Origin: CAWHPS01 sp963831235
Lineage (GTDB): Bacteria; Fibrobacterota; OXYB2-FULL-49-7; JAEUSG01
Assembly: GCA_963831235.1 (NCBI GenBank)
Contig: CAWHPS010000069.1
Location: 1 to 53,529, forward strand
Direction: 5' to 3'
DNA length: 53,529 nt
The notes under the pieces are model-generated. The model was not told the DNA's origin. It searched no databases and was given only the letters and a program-made list of their open reading frames with translations. Of the stretch, positions 8,505-17,067 are shown piece after piece; within the stretch, counting starts at the first letter, position 1, and the number at the start of each line of letters is the position of its first letter. The position numbers and the translations under genes are program-made.

Positions 8505-9845
8505 ATGCCCTCTCCTAAGAAATCCATCGCATATACTATTGTCCGCAAACTGCTTGACAATAATCATGAAGCATATCTATGCGGTGGCTGTGTTCGGGAT
8601 ATGGTTCTCAATATAGATTCACCAGATTACGACATAGCCACCTCAGCAACTCCTGAAACAGTGCAAAAATTATTTCCTCACACCATTCCGGTCGGCGCCC
8701 ACTTCGGCGTAATTCTGGTGATCGAAGAGGGCATCGAGTTCGAGGTGGCAACTTTCAGGGCGGACGATCGCTACATTGACGGTCGCAGACCAATATCAGT
8801 TCGTTTCGTATCAGCAAAAGAAGATGTAGAACGCCGTGACTTCACAATCAACGGGCTATTATTTGATATTGTAAATGACAAGATAATTGACTATGTAAAT
8901 GGCCTTAAGGATTTATCTGAAGGCCTTATCCGGACCATAGGAAATCCTGACGACCGCTTCCAGGAAGACAAACTCAGGCTTTTGCGGGCAATTCGATTTG
9001 CAGCAAGGTTCGGCTTTACAATAGAAAAGAACACATTATCCGCAATTATTGCCAAAGCTCATCTGGTTATCGAAGTCAGCATGGAAAGAATACGGGATGA
9101 GATCGTTAAAATGCTTATGCATTGCCATTCAGACAAGGCATTCAGATTGCTTAAGGACACCGGCATGCTTAAGGCAATTTTGCCTGAAGTGGATGCGCTC
9201 ACAGGTGTCAAGCAGCCTGAAGAATTCCACCCGGAAGGCGATGTCTTTGACCATACCATAAAAACATTGACCCTTCTTGATAGTGATAGCGAAGTCATTC
9301 GCACGGAGACACTTGCGTTGTCGCTTTTATTGCACGATATCGGAAAACCCGCTACATTTTATCAGGCAAAGGACCGCATTCGATTCAACAACCATAATAC
9401 CGTTGGCCGAAAAATGGCCGAGAATACACTCAAGAGATTGAAATTCTCAAACCAGGTTATCGAGGATGTTTCTTATTGCGTGGAAAACCACATGAACTTC
9501 ATGAACGTAGAAAACATGAGGCAAAACAGGTTAAAACGTTTTATTCGCCAGTCTACTTTCCCAATAGAACTGGATCTTCACAAACTTGACTGCCTGGCAA
9601 GCCATGGTGATCTTAGAATACATTCGTTTCTAAAGGACAAAATTAAGGAATTTGGAAAAGAACGAATCTCCCCACCCTTGCTTATAACCGGTAAACGTCT
9701 AATCGAGATGGGCTATTCACCAGGCCCTCTGTTCAAGCAAATACTGACTGATGTTGAGGATTTACAACTTGAAGACAAAATAGCAACTATTGAAGATGCG
9801 GAAAATTATGTTAAAAGCAATTTCCCAATAAAGACTGTGATTTAA
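8505..9845 (+). CDS. CCA tRNA nucleotidyltransferase / poly(A) polymerase family enzyme with HD domain
   Basis: The 446-residue class II nucleotidyltransferase shows GGCVRD at 27-32, the metal-binding Asp pair D41 and D43 (DYDIAT), and RRDFTING at 110-117. A C-terminal HD phosphohydrolase-like domain contains LLHDIGKP. This architecture is typical of bacterial enzymes that add or repair the 3' CCA of tRNA; poly(A) polymerases and A-adding enzymes share it and cannot be excluded by sequence reading alone. None of the five tRNA genes in this window encodes its CCA end, so such an enzyme is required. AAGGGAAG lies just before the ATG. The gene is convergent with the ribosomal cluster. Confidence 0.88.
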   Translation: MPSPKKSIAYTIVRKLLDNNHEAYLCGGCVRDMVLNIDSPDYDIATSATPETVQKLFPHTIPVGAHFGVILVIEEGIEFEVATFRADDRYIDGRRPISVRFVSAKEDVERRDFTINGLLFDIVNDKIIDYVNGLKDLSEGLIRTIGNPDDRFQEDKLRLLRAIRFAARFGFTIEKNTLSAIIAKAHLVIEVSMERIRDEIVKMLMHCHSDKAFRLLKDTGMLKAILPEVDALTGVKQPEEFHPEGDVFDHTIKTLTLLDSDSEVIRTETLALSLLLHDIGKPATFYQAKDRIRFNNHNTVGRKMAENTLKRLKFSNQVIEDVSYCVENHMNFMNVENMRQNRLKRFIRQSTFPIELDLHKLDCLASHGDLRIHSFLKDKIKEFGKERISPPLLITGKRLIEMGYSPGPLFKQILTDVEDLQLEDKIATIEDAENYVKSNFPIKTVI

Positions 9846-9849
9846 AGTT

Positions 9850-9887
9850 ATAAATAAAACGGCCCTGATCTTTTCAAATCAAGGCCG
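9850..9887 (-). terminator. Intrinsic terminator of the ribosomal super-cluster
   Basis: On the minus strand a 10-bp stem CGGCCTTGAT/ATCAGGGCCG with one G-U pair closes an 8-base loop and is followed by TTTTATTTA. It starts about 30 bases after the rplQ stop. On the plus strand the stem has a C-A mismatch and no U-tract, so it serves the minus-strand operon. Confidence 0.8.
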
Positions 9888-9918
9888 CTGCTATTCAAGA
9901 TAGTATTAGGATTCTTTT

Positions 9919-10338
9919 TTATTCTTTTTTCGTCTTTGGGCTTTTAGCATCCGAAACAGCCTGAACCTCATTTTCCTTATGACCCAATCCCACAAGCTCT
10001 ATAATTGCCGTAGGGCAACAGTCTCCCTGACGAAAACCTGCTTTAAGTACTCGTGTATAACCGCCGTTACGTTCCTGATACTTAGGCGCTATTTCCTGAA
10101 ACAGTTTCTTTAGAATATCGTGGTCATGGATTATTTTGGCCGCCATTCGTCGTGAATGCAAGTCTCCCCGCTTGCCATAAGTGATGAGCCTTTCAACAAC
10201 AGGCCGTACAGCCATAGCCTTGGCCCTTGATGTTTCCACGCGGTGTATGCGCAGGATCGATACCGCAAGATTGCCCAGCATGGCTTTCCGGTGGGCATAA
10301 GTGCGATTCAGCTTCTTGACACGTTTTTGATGTCTCAT
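9919..10338 (-). CDS. rplQ: 50S ribosomal protein L17
   Basis: The 139-residue L17 starts with the conserved MRHQKRVKKLNRTYAHRKAMLGN and has the family core RVETSRAKAMAVRPVVERLITYGKRGD and YTRVLKAGFRQGD. The last 20 residues (NEVQAVSDAKSPKTKKE) are a charged tail beyond the usual core. It is the last gene of the alpha operon, directly behind rpoA, and is followed by the terminator at 9850-9887. Confidence 0.95.
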   Translation of the reverse strand: MRHQKRVKKLNRTYAHRKAMLGNLAVSILRIHRVETSRAKAMAVRPVVERLITYGKRGDLHSRRMAAKIIHDHDILKKLFQEIAPKYQERNGGYTRVLKAGFRQGDCCPTAIIELVGLGHKENEVQAVSDAKSPKTKKE

Positions 10339-10365
10339 ATTAGAAAATCCTTGCTGCTAAAATTA

Positions 10366-11349
10366 CTATTCACCGCGGTAAAGCGAAAGTTCCATGCCAA
10401 AGGAAAGCCCCATATTCTGGAGTATTTCATTCAGCTCAACGAGTGATTTGCGGCCGAAATTCTTGTATTTGAGTATGTCGCTTTCCTTGTTTTTTACCAG
10501 GTCTTCAATGGTGTGGATATTGGCAAGACGCAGGCAATTGCTTGAACGTACTGAAAGTTCGAGTTCGTCCACACGCATTTTAAGAAGCTCCCTGATACGT
10601 TTCTTTTCAGTGTCCTCAACATTGGCCTCTTCAGCTTCCTTAAGCTCGCCTTCGAAATTGACGAAGACCGAGAAATGGTTCTGCAGAAGTTTAGCTGAAT
10701 AAGCCAGCGCATCTTCAGGAGTAATGCTGCCATCTGACCAAACTTCGAAAATAAGGCGATCATAATCAATACGCTGACCTACGCGAGTGCTCTCGATATT
10801 GAAATTCACACGGGTAATGGGGGAAAAATTCGCATCAATAGGAATTACGCCGATAGGATCTGTTTCGCGCTTGTTCTGATCCGCGACACGATATCCCCGT
10901 CCGGGTGCCACAGTGATTTCCATGTTGAAATCCGCATCCTCGTTGATGGTGCAAACATGCTGATCCTTATTAAGAATTTCGCAATCAGGGTTTTCTTCAA
11001 AATTTTCCGATGTAACAGCGCCTTCACCCTGGACATCGAGCTTCATGATCACTGGCTCGTCAATTTTAAGATTGAAACGCAGTTTCTTGAGATTCAGGAT
11101 GATTTCAGCAACATCCTCTTTTGCAACACCTGGGATGGTTGTAAACTCATGAAGTACGTTTTTAAACCTTACATTAATGACAGCCGCGCCTGTTAGGGAC
11201 GACAGAAGCACCCGACGCATGGCATTACCTATGGTAAGTCCAAAACCGCGTTCAAGAGGTTCTATTATAAACTTGCCGTAGTGATCCTTTTCATTGCTGC
11301 TTTCATCTTTGGTATACCCTTTCGGGATCTGCAGATTTTTCCATTTCAT
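10366..11349 (-). CDS. rpoA: DNA-directed RNA polymerase subunit alpha
   Basis: The alpha subunit has the N-terminal assembly domain (PLERGFGLTIGNAMRRVLLSSL, then PGVAKEDVAEIILNLK) and the C-terminal domain that contacts promoter UP elements and activators (ELELSVRSSNCLRLANIHTIEDLV...NFGRKSLVELNEIL). I chose the ATG at 11349 (MKWKNLQIPK, 327 residues). GGAG lies 9 bases before it, whereas the ATG at 11358 directly abuts that GGAG with no spacing. It sits between rpsD and rplQ as in most bacteria. Confidence 0.95.
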   Translation of the reverse strand: MKWKNLQIPKGYTKDESSNEKDHYGKFIIEPLERGFGLTIGNAMRRVLLSSLTGAAVINVRFKNVLHEFTTIPGVAKEDVAEIILNLKKLRFNLKIDEPVIMKLDVQGEGAVTSENFEENPDCEILNKDQHVCTINEDADFNMEITVAPGRGYRVADQNKRETDPIGVIPIDANFSPITRVNFNIESTRVGQRIDYDRLIFEVWSDGSITPEDALAYSAKLLQNHFSVFVNFEGELKEAEEANVEDTEKKRIRELLKMRVDELELSVRSSNCLRLANIHTIEDLVKNKESDILKYKNFGRKSLVELNEILQNMGLSFGMELSLYRGE

Positions 11350-11377
11350 ATAAGGCATCTCCGTTCAATAAATTTAC

Positions 11378-12016
11378 TTATTTCGAGTACAATTCAACTA
11401 CAAGTTCCTCATTAACCGGCGTGGGGATCTGATCACGTGAAGGCAGTGCTATAAGAGAACCAGACAGCTTGACTTTGTCAACATTAATCCAGTCAAGTGG
11501 TGCTCCTCGTCTTGAAGACTTAAGTGCCGAGTGTATCATTTCAATTTTCGAACTTTTATCGGCTACCGTTACAACGTCTCCGGTGCTGACAAGGTACGAA
11601 GGTATATTGACCTTTTTTCCATTGACAAGGAAATGGCTGTGTTTTACCAGCTGACGGGCGGATTCCCTTGAAGGAGCAAAACCCATCCTGTAAACGATAT
11701 TATCCAGCCTGCGTTCCAGAAGCTGAAGAAAGACTTCTCCGGTAACACCTTTTATCCGGCCCGCTCTCTTGAAAAAATTTCGACACTGTTGTTCACGCAA
11801 ACCGTAAATCCTTTTAATCTTCTGCTTTTCGCGCAACTGTTCAGCATAGCTACCGCCAACCAGCTTTTTGCGGCGTGCATTGGCACCATGCTGTCCGGGT
11901 GCGTAGTTACGGGTTTCTATCGCACATTTATCGAGATAACAGCGCTCTCCCTTGAGCATGAGCTTCATGCCTTCTCTGCGGCACTGTTTGCATTTTGCTC
12001 CTGATTCAGAACTCAT
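11378..12016 (-). CDS. rpsD: 30S ribosomal protein S4
   Basis: The 212-residue S4 is of the zinc-binding type: Cys9, Cys12, Cys26 and Cys31 form an intact N-terminal metal site, followed by the conserved YAPGQHG and the S4 RNA-binding domain (RRLDNIVYRMGFAPSRESARQLVKHSHFLVNGKKV). S4 starts 16S rRNA assembly and usually represses the alpha operon. It sits between rpsK and rpoA, 2 bp after rpsK. Confidence 0.95.
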   Translation of the reverse strand: MSSESGAKCKQCRREGMKLMLKGERCYLDKCAIETRNYAPGQHGANARRKKLVGGSYAEQLREKQKIKRIYGLREQQCRNFFKRAGRIKGVTGEVFLQLLERRLDNIVYRMGFAPSRESARQLVKHSHFLVNGKKVNIPSYLVSTGDVVTVADKSSKIEMIHSALKSSRRGAPLDWINVDKVKLSGSLIALPSRDQIPTPVNEELVVELYSK

Positions 12017-12018
12017 TA

Positions 12019-12456
12019 TTAGACCCTCCTTCTTTTAGGTCTGCGGCACCCATTGTGCGGTACCGAGGTGATGTCGCGAATAGATGCAATTTCAAGACCC
12101 GCTGCACGCAGACCCCGCACAGCCGATTCACGGCCGCCGCCACCGCCGCATATACGAACATCGACCTTTTTCATGCCCGCCTCAAGCGCGGCCTTTCCCA
12201 CGATATCAGCAGCCACAGTCGCGGCATACGGCATGCTCTTGCGGGATCCTTTAAAACCGGCTTTGCCGGAAGAAGCCCAGGTTACTACATCCCCTTTAAA
12301 GGTCGTAATCGTGATGATTGTATTGTTGAAAGTGGCTTTTACATGAGCGATACCCGCCGCATCAGTCCTCTTCTTTGCTTTTTTTGGTCGATCAGCTTTT
12401 TCTACTGGTTTTTCGCTTGCTGCTGCTGCGGGTTTTGTTTCCGGTTTTTCCGACAT
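12019..12456 (-). CDS. rpsK: 30S ribosomal protein S11
   Basis: The S11 core (AHVKATFNNTIITITTFKGDVVTWASSGKAGFKGSRKSMPYAA...DITSVPHNGCRRPKRRRV) is complete at the C-terminus. The N-terminus carries about 28 extra residues rich in Lys, Ala, Pro and Glu. The usual GPG.GRESA segment reads GGGGGRESA here. It lies between rpsM and rpsD in the alpha operon. Confidence 0.95.
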   Translation of the reverse strand: MSEKPETKPAAAASEKPVEKADRPKKAKKRTDAAGIAHVKATFNNTIITITTFKGDVVTWASSGKAGFKGSRKSMPYAATVAADIVGKAALEAGMKKVDVRICGGGGGRESAVRGLRAAGLEIASIRDITSVPHNGCRRPKRRRV

Positions 12457-12471
12457 CTTTCTTATTCTCCT

Positions 12472-12852
12472 TTATGCTACTGCTGCTTTTTTCTTGTTTG
12501 CGATTGTCTTACGGGGTCCTTTACGTGTGCGTGCATTGGTCCTTGTCCTCTGCCCTCTGACAGGGAGTCCCCTGCGGTGGCGCAGTCCTCGGTATGCGCC
12601 GATTTCCATCAAACGCTTGATGCTCATCATACGTTCTGTCCGAAGCGCGCCTTCAACCGTAAACTCTGTTTCAATAATTTTACGGATACTCGTAAGATCA
12701 TCATCCGTAAGATCAGCCACCTTCTTATTTACATCAATATTGGCCTTCTTGAGGATTTTCTTTGCTCCTGTACGGCCTATACCGTAAATGTAGGTAAGTC
12801 CTATTTCCGATCGTTTGTTATTCGGAATATCAACGCCTGCTATACGTGCCAA
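12472..12852 (-). CDS. rpsM: 30S ribosomal protein S13
   Basis: The 126-residue S13 starts with the conserved ARIAGVDIPNNKR and ends with the GLPVRGQRTRTNARTRKGPRKT tail that contacts the tRNA sites. The start codon is TTG, supported by AAGGAGG six bases upstream; no ATG gives the conserved N-terminus. It follows rpmJ. Confidence 0.95.
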   Translation of the reverse strand: MARIAGVDIPNNKRSEIGLTYIYGIGRTGAKKILKKANIDVNKKVADLTDDDLTSIRKIIETEFTVEGALRTERMMSIKRLMEIGAYRGLRHRRGLPVRGQRTRTNARTRKGPRKTIANKKKAAVA

Positions 12853-12864
12853 AGTACGCCTCCT

Positions 12865-12981
12865 TTATCCTTGCCTCTGTTTGTGCTTGGGATTCTTTTT
12901 ACAGATGATGAGAATACGCCTTTTGCGTCTCACAACCTTGCAGTTTTCACAAATCTTTTTTACTGATGCCTGAACCTTCAT
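12865..12981 (-). CDS. rpmJ: 50S ribosomal protein L36
   Basis: Reading the minus strand between infA and rpsM gives a 38-residue protein beginning MKVQASVKKICENC and ending NPKHKQRQG. The zinc ribbon is intact: Cys11, Cys14, Cys27, His33. AGAGG lies six bases before the ATG. The order infA-rpmJ-rpsM is the standard one. Confidence 0.95.
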   Translation of the reverse strand: MKVQASVKKICENCKVVRRKRRILIICKKNPKHKQRQG

Positions 12982-12991
12982 ATTGTACCTC

Positions 12992-13210
12992 TTATTTTTG
13001 CCTGTAAATAATCCGCCCTCGTGTAAGATCATAGGGCGAAAGCTCCACCATAACCTTGTCTCCGGGAAGGATGCGTATATAATGCATCCTCATTTTGCCT
13101 GAAATATGTCCAAGGACCGTGTGGCCGTTGGGCAATTTTATCTTGAAGGTAGCATTGGGTAATGCCTCCTCCACAACACCTTCCATTGGGATGGGTTCTT
13201 CTTTTGCCAT
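12992..13210 (-). CDS. infA: Translation initiation factor IF-1
   Basis: The 72-residue OB-fold protein has the family hallmarks EGVVEEALPNATFKIKLPNGHTVLGHISGKMRMHYIRILPGDKVMVELSPYDLTRGRIIYR. It blocks the ribosomal A site during initiation. It lies between map and rpmJ, as in many spc/alpha junctions. Confidence 0.96.
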   Translation of the reverse strand: MAKEEPIPMEGVVEEALPNATFKIKLPNGHTVLGHISGKMRMHYIRILPGDKVMVELSPYDLTRGRIIYRQK

Positions 13211-13222
13211 AAACTTATTCTA

Positions 13223-13969
13223 TTAAAGAACAGATAACTTTCTGGCCGTACCGTTTACGATAGCGACCGTATGTTCAAAATGGGCTGAAGGTTTGCGATC
13301 TCGCGTTACAACAGTCCATTCATCATTCAATGTATCAACCTCATAAGTACCCAAATTTATCATGGGTTCAATTGCCAGCACCATACCGTTACGAATAGGA
13401 AACCTTACATCTTTTGATCTGTAATTGGGAATCTGAGGATCTTCATGTAAATTTCTTCCGATTCCATGCCCGACCAGGTCCCTCACAGGCTTACAACCTT
13501 CTTGTTGAACAGTATCTTCTATGACCGCAGAAATATCAGCTACCGAGTTTCCCACGTGAGCGGCTTCAATCCCTTTCTCAAGCGCCAGTTTCGTGACACT
13601 CATCAGACGTTCTTTGTCTTTGCCTATGTTGCCAATAGGATAGGTCCGGGCAGCATCCCCAAAAAAGCCATCTTTAAAAACACCGATGTCAACTGAAACA
13701 ATATCGCCTGAATTAATACGCCTTTTCCCAGGTATGCCATGTACAACAACCTCATTGACTGATATACAAGAACCGGCAGGGTAGCCTCTATATCCGAGAA
13801 AAGCAGGCTCTCCTCCGGCTTCTTTTATCATGGTCACTATACATTCGTTTATATGACCGGTAGATACGCCTACTACTATTTCCGGACCGATTTGATCGAG
13901 CACTTGGCATACAATCCTGCATGCAGTGCTGATTTTCTCTATTTCCTCTAGGGTATAGAGATTAATCAT
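13223..13969 (-). CDS. map: Methionine aminopeptidase, type I
   Basis: This 248-residue enzyme removes the initiator Met from nascent proteins. The pita-bread-fold metal ligands are all present: D94 (SVDIG), D105 (GDAA), H168 (GHGIG), E201 (IEPM) and E232 (FEHT); H77 (VVHGIP) is the conserved substrate-site His. Its length matches type Ia enzymes without an N-terminal extension. It is 16 bp downstream of secY. In many bacteria adk lies between secY and map; here adk is missing. Confidence 0.95.
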   Translation of the reverse strand: MINLYTLEEIEKISTACRIVCQVLDQIGPEIVVGVSTGHINECIVTMIKEAGGEPAFLGYRGYPAGSCISVNEVVVHGIPGKRRINSGDIVSVDIGVFKDGFFGDAARTYPIGNIGKDKERLMSVTKLALEKGIEAAHVGNSVADISAVIEDTVQQEGCKPVRDLVGHGIGRNLHEDPQIPNYRSKDVRFPIRNGMVLAIEPMINLGTYEVDTLNDEWTVVTRDRKPSAHFEHTVAIVNGTARKLSVL

Positions 13970-13985
13970 ATGTGAAAGAGCTTCA

Positions 13986-15296
13986 TCACCTGCGTCCGCG
14001 TATACGGCCTTTTTTCATGAAGCCGTCATAGTGGCGCATCATAAGATGGGATTCAAGCTGCTGAATCGTATCCAAAGCCACACCAACAACAATTAGCACG
14101 CTTGTACCGCCCATAAAGAACGAGACATTCATTGAACCGATGAAGGCAAAAGGCACAATGGAAATGAATGCCAGAAACAAAGCGCCTGGCAGAGTGATGC
14201 GAGTTAGTATTTTGTCAAGAAATTCGGCTGTATGTTTTCCAGGTCTTATGCCTGGAATGAATCCGCCGCTTTTCTTTAAGTTATCTGCAATGTCGATTGG
14301 GTTGAAAATAATTGCTGTATAGAAATATGTGAAGAAAATTATAAATAGACCATAAAAAACATTATACAGCCAATGGCTGGGTCCGAACATCTGCGCAAAA
14401 TTCTGCATAAATTCCACGTTCGGCAGAAATTGGGCCACGGTTGCCGGAACAAACATGATGGACGAAGCGAAAATAATAGGTATTACACCTGCTGTATTAA
14501 CACGAAGCGGTAAACTAGAATTCTGGCCTCCATAGACCTTTCGGCCAATTATACGTTTTGGTGTCTGAATAGGAATTTTACGCAGTCCTTGCGACACAAG
14601 AACAATAAATGCGACCATACCGAACACAATAACAATCACCACCATTTCTCCAAGAAGGGATCTTGTGCCGGCCATAAGAGCCTGTATTTCAGAAACAACC
14701 GCACCCGGAAGAGCAGCAACGATGCCTATGAAAATAATAAGGGATATTCCGTTTCCAATGCCTTTTGAATTAATCTGTTCCCCAAGCCACATGATAAACA
14801 TGGTTCCGGTTGTAAGGATTACACAAGTCAGAATCTTAAAGCCCATTCCAGGGAAAAGCACAACTCCACGACCGGTTTTGGTCTGGATACTTTCAAGGAA
14901 CACTGCAATACCGAATGCCTGGATGGCTGATAGGAGCACTGTTCCATAACGAGTATATTGCGTGATCTTCTGGCGGCCTTCCTGCCCTTCACGTTGCAGC
15001 TTGTGAAAATAAGGAAACACTGTGCCAAGAAGCTGGATAATAATTGATGCACTTATGTATGGCATTATTCCAAGGGCAAAGACGGTCACCTTTTTAAATG
15101 CACCGCCGGAAAACATATCAACCATGCCGAAGAGCGTATTCTGTGAATCCTTGAAAAACTCGCCTAAAGCGATTGGATCAATACCAGGTGTAGGTACATG
15201 TCCGCCAAGACGATAGACAATTAGTATTCCGAGGGTGAAAAGAACTTTACGTCTTAACTCGGGAATCTTGAATATGTTTTTAAATGTCTCGAACAA
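13986..15296 (-). CDS. secY: Protein translocase subunit SecY
   Basis: The 436-residue channel protein of the Sec translocon has about ten hydrophobic segments, the N-terminal pattern RRKVLFTLGILIVYRLGGHVPTPGID, the plug region and the cytosolic loops containing GQEGRQKITQYTRYGT and PKRIIGRKVYGGQNSSLPLRVN. The start is a TTG with AAGGA about seven bases upstream. It lies between rplO and map; its partner SecE is also in the window (38.5 kb). Confidence 0.95.
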   Translation of the reverse strand: MFETFKNIFKIPELRRKVLFTLGILIVYRLGGHVPTPGIDPIALGEFFKDSQNTLFGMVDMFSGGAFKKVTVFALGIMPYISASIIIQLLGTVFPYFHKLQREGQEGRQKITQYTRYGTVLLSAIQAFGIAVFLESIQTKTGRGVVLFPGMGFKILTCVILTTGTMFIMWLGEQINSKGIGNGISLIIFIGIVAALPGAVVSEIQALMAGTRSLLGEMVVIVIVFGMVAFIVLVSQGLRKIPIQTPKRIIGRKVYGGQNSSLPLRVNTAGVIPIIFASSIMFVPATVAQFLPNVEFMQNFAQMFGPSHWLYNVFYGLFIIFFTYFYTAIIFNPIDIADNLKKSGGFIPGIRPGKHTAEFLDKILTRITLPGALFLAFISIVPFAFIGSMNVSFFMGGTSVLIVVGVALDTIQQLESHLMMRHYDGFMKKGRIRGRR

Positions 15297-15313
15297 GGTT
15301 TATTCCTTATGTC

Positions 15314-15940
15314 TTAGGCTTCAGCGCCTTTTTTCTTTCCGGGGTTAGCAGGTTTATCGGCTTTTTCAGGTTTAGGCATTTTTGGTGCCTTGGCCGGTTT
15401 TTCAGCTTTTGCAACAGCTTCGTCTTTTTCTATTTTGGGAGCCTGTTCTGGTTTTTCGATCTTTACGGGCTTCTCTATTATTTTAACTTCGGTAATTCTG
15501 GCATCTTCTATTTTACCGCCGCTTTTCAGGATCTTTTCAGAGGCGGCCTTGCTTATTACAAAACCCTTCCAGGTAACGGGTTTGGTAATATCACCGCTCC
15601 CAAGAATCTTGACAATTTCAGAGGATGATTTGACAAGACCGACTTTTGTTAAAAAGTCAATATCCACTAAAGTTGCATCTCCAAGAAATGTGCTGACATC
15701 TCCAATGTTTACAGGAGTCAGGTTCACGCTGAAGTGATTTCTAAAACCACGTTTCGGCAACCTGCGCTGAAGAGGCATCTGGCCGCCTTCAAAGCGAGCA
15801 TAATGAGTAGCGCCTGCTCTGCTGTTTGCTCCGTTGCTTCCACGACAGGAAGTCCTGCCGTGGCCGCTTCCATTTCCTCGTCCTATTTTTTTTGCCGGAC
15901 GGTTAGCGCCTCTATTTGGTTTCAAGTTTGATAAAACCAT
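15314..15940 (-). CDS. rplO: 50S ribosomal protein L15 with long charged C-terminal tail
   Basis: Residues 1-148 are a normal L15 (LKPNRGANRPAKKIGRGNGSGHGRTSCRGSNGANSR...FEGGQMPLQRRLPKRGF). About 60 further residues are a low-complexity tail of Lys, Glu, Pro and Ala repeats (KIEKPEQ, KAEKPAKAPKMPKPEKADKP), taking it to 208 residues against the usual 145-160. The tail is in frame and ends at a normal stop just before secY. Its role is unknown. Confidence 0.94.
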   Translation of the reverse strand: MVLSNLKPNRGANRPAKKIGRGNGSGHGRTSCRGSNGANSRAGATHYARFEGGQMPLQRRLPKRGFRNHFSVNLTPVNIGDVSTFLGDATLVDIDFLTKVGLVKSSSEIVKILGSGDITKPVTWKGFVISKAASEKILKSGGKIEDARITEVKIIEKPVKIEKPEQAPKIEKDEAVAKAEKPAKAPKMPKPEKADKPANPGKKKGAEA

Positions 15941-15942
15941 AA

Positions 15943-16125
15943 TTAAACTTCCTCTACTTTTACAAGATGTGAAACGCTCTCAGCCATGGCCCTGACTGCA
16001 GGTGTATCGGCCATTTCTACGCTGTCCCGAATACCCTTAAGTCCAAGGGTTTTTACGGTTTTTATCTGACGTTGAATGTGACCGGAAAGGCCCTTCACCT
16101 GTGTGATTTTTAATTTCTTTGCCAT
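15943..16125 (-). CDS. rpmD: 50S ribosomal protein L30
   Basis: The 60-residue short bacterial form of L30 starts KKLKITQVKGLSGHIQRQIKTVKTLGL and ends SVSHLVKVEEV. It lies between rpsE and rplO with 2 bp before rplO, the normal spc order. Confidence 0.95.
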   Translation of the reverse strand: MAKKLKITQVKGLSGHIQRQIKTVKTLGLKGIRDSVEMADTPAVRAMAESVSHLVKVEEV

Positions 16126-16143
16126 ATTTCATTACCTTTATTT

Positions 16144-16662
16144 CTATTCGTTACGTAATGCCATGAACTGATCACGGCTTTTAAGGCTTTTGAGTCCTGA
16201 AAGGGTCGCCTTTGCGATGTTCCCAGGATTATTGGAACCAAGAGATTTTGTCAGGATATTGTGTACTCCAACAAGCTCAAGAATGGCACGGACAGCGCCA
16301 CCCGCAATTACTCCGGTACCAGGCGATGCCGGCTTCAAGAGCACTTTGCCTGCACCGAAAGTTCCCATTACTTCATGGGGGATTGTTTCGCCGAGCAGTG
16401 TTATGAATTCCGCGTTCTTCTTGGCCGTATCCGTGGCCTTCCTTATGGCTTCAGACACTTCGCGTGCCTTTCCAAGCCCCAACCCTACCATGCCTCTCCG
16501 GTTGCCCGCAACCACAAGAGCGCTAAAACTAAAGCGGCGTCCGCCCTTGACGACTTTCGCCACGCGGTTTACTGAAATTACGCGATCCTCGAATTCTCCG
16601 CCTTCATTGGATTCAAAACGAGGTTCACTCTGTTTGATGACGTTTTCACTTACTTCGGCCAA
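16144..16662 (-). CDS. rpsE: 30S ribosomal protein S5
   Basis: The 172-residue S5 has its N-terminal double-stranded RNA-binding domain (EFEDRVISVNRVAKVVKGGRRFSFSALVVAGN) and the C-terminal domain (KASPGTGVIAGGAVRAILELVGVHNILTKSLGSNNPGN). The start is TTG with GGGAGG seven bases upstream. It sits between rplR and rpmD. Confidence 0.95.
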   Translation of the reverse strand: MAEVSENVIKQSEPRFESNEGGEFEDRVISVNRVAKVVKGGRRFSFSALVVAGNRRGMVGLGLGKAREVSEAIRKATDTAKKNAEFITLLGETIPHEVMGTFGAGKVLLKPASPGTGVIAGGAVRAILELVGVHNILTKSLGSNNPGNIAKATLSGLKSLKSRDQFMALRNE

Positions 16663-16689
16663 GACAGTGCCTCCCTTTCAAAATATTCG

Positions 16690-17046
16690 TTAAAACTTGA
16701 GCCCCTGTGACCTTGCTCCGTCCGCCAGGGCTTTAATGCGGCCGTGATAAACATACCCGCTCCGATCAAAAACTATTTTTTCAACACCAAGATCTTTAAG
16801 CTTTTGGGCCGCAGCCTCACCGAGAGCCTTGGCGACTTCGGATTTTTTCTTTCCCTTGAGATTGAGGGTTAGGCTGCTTATCTGAAAGAGTGACTTTCCT
16901 TTTTCATCATCAACAACCTGAACAATCATGTTGCGTAGTGTACGACGAACTGTCATACGCGGCCGATCCTGTGTGCCAAGGCACTTCTTACGAGTGGATG
17001 CTTTTTTTATCTGACGTTTTTTCTGTCTGATTTTGGCAATATCCAT
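16690..17046 (-). CDS. rplR: 50S ribosomal protein L18
   Basis: The 118-residue 5S rRNA-binding protein has the basic N-terminus KKRQIKKASTRKKCLGTQDRPRM and the conserved C-terminal FDRSGYVYHGRIKALADGAR. It lies between rplF and rpsE. Confidence 0.95.
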   Translation of the reverse strand: MDIAKIRQKKRQIKKASTRKKCLGTQDRPRMTVRRTLRNMIVQVVDDEKGKSLFQISSLTLNLKGKKKSEVAKALGEAAAQKLKDLGVEKIVFDRSGYVYHGRIKALADGARSQGLKF

Positions 17047-17067
17047 TGTATCCTCTTCTATCTGTTA

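Noticed and set aside
12000..12966. 323-residue plus-strand open frame across rpsK-rpsM-rpmJ
   Set aside because: Antisense shadow of four well-supported ribosomal protein genes; low-complexity Cys/Phe-rich translation.
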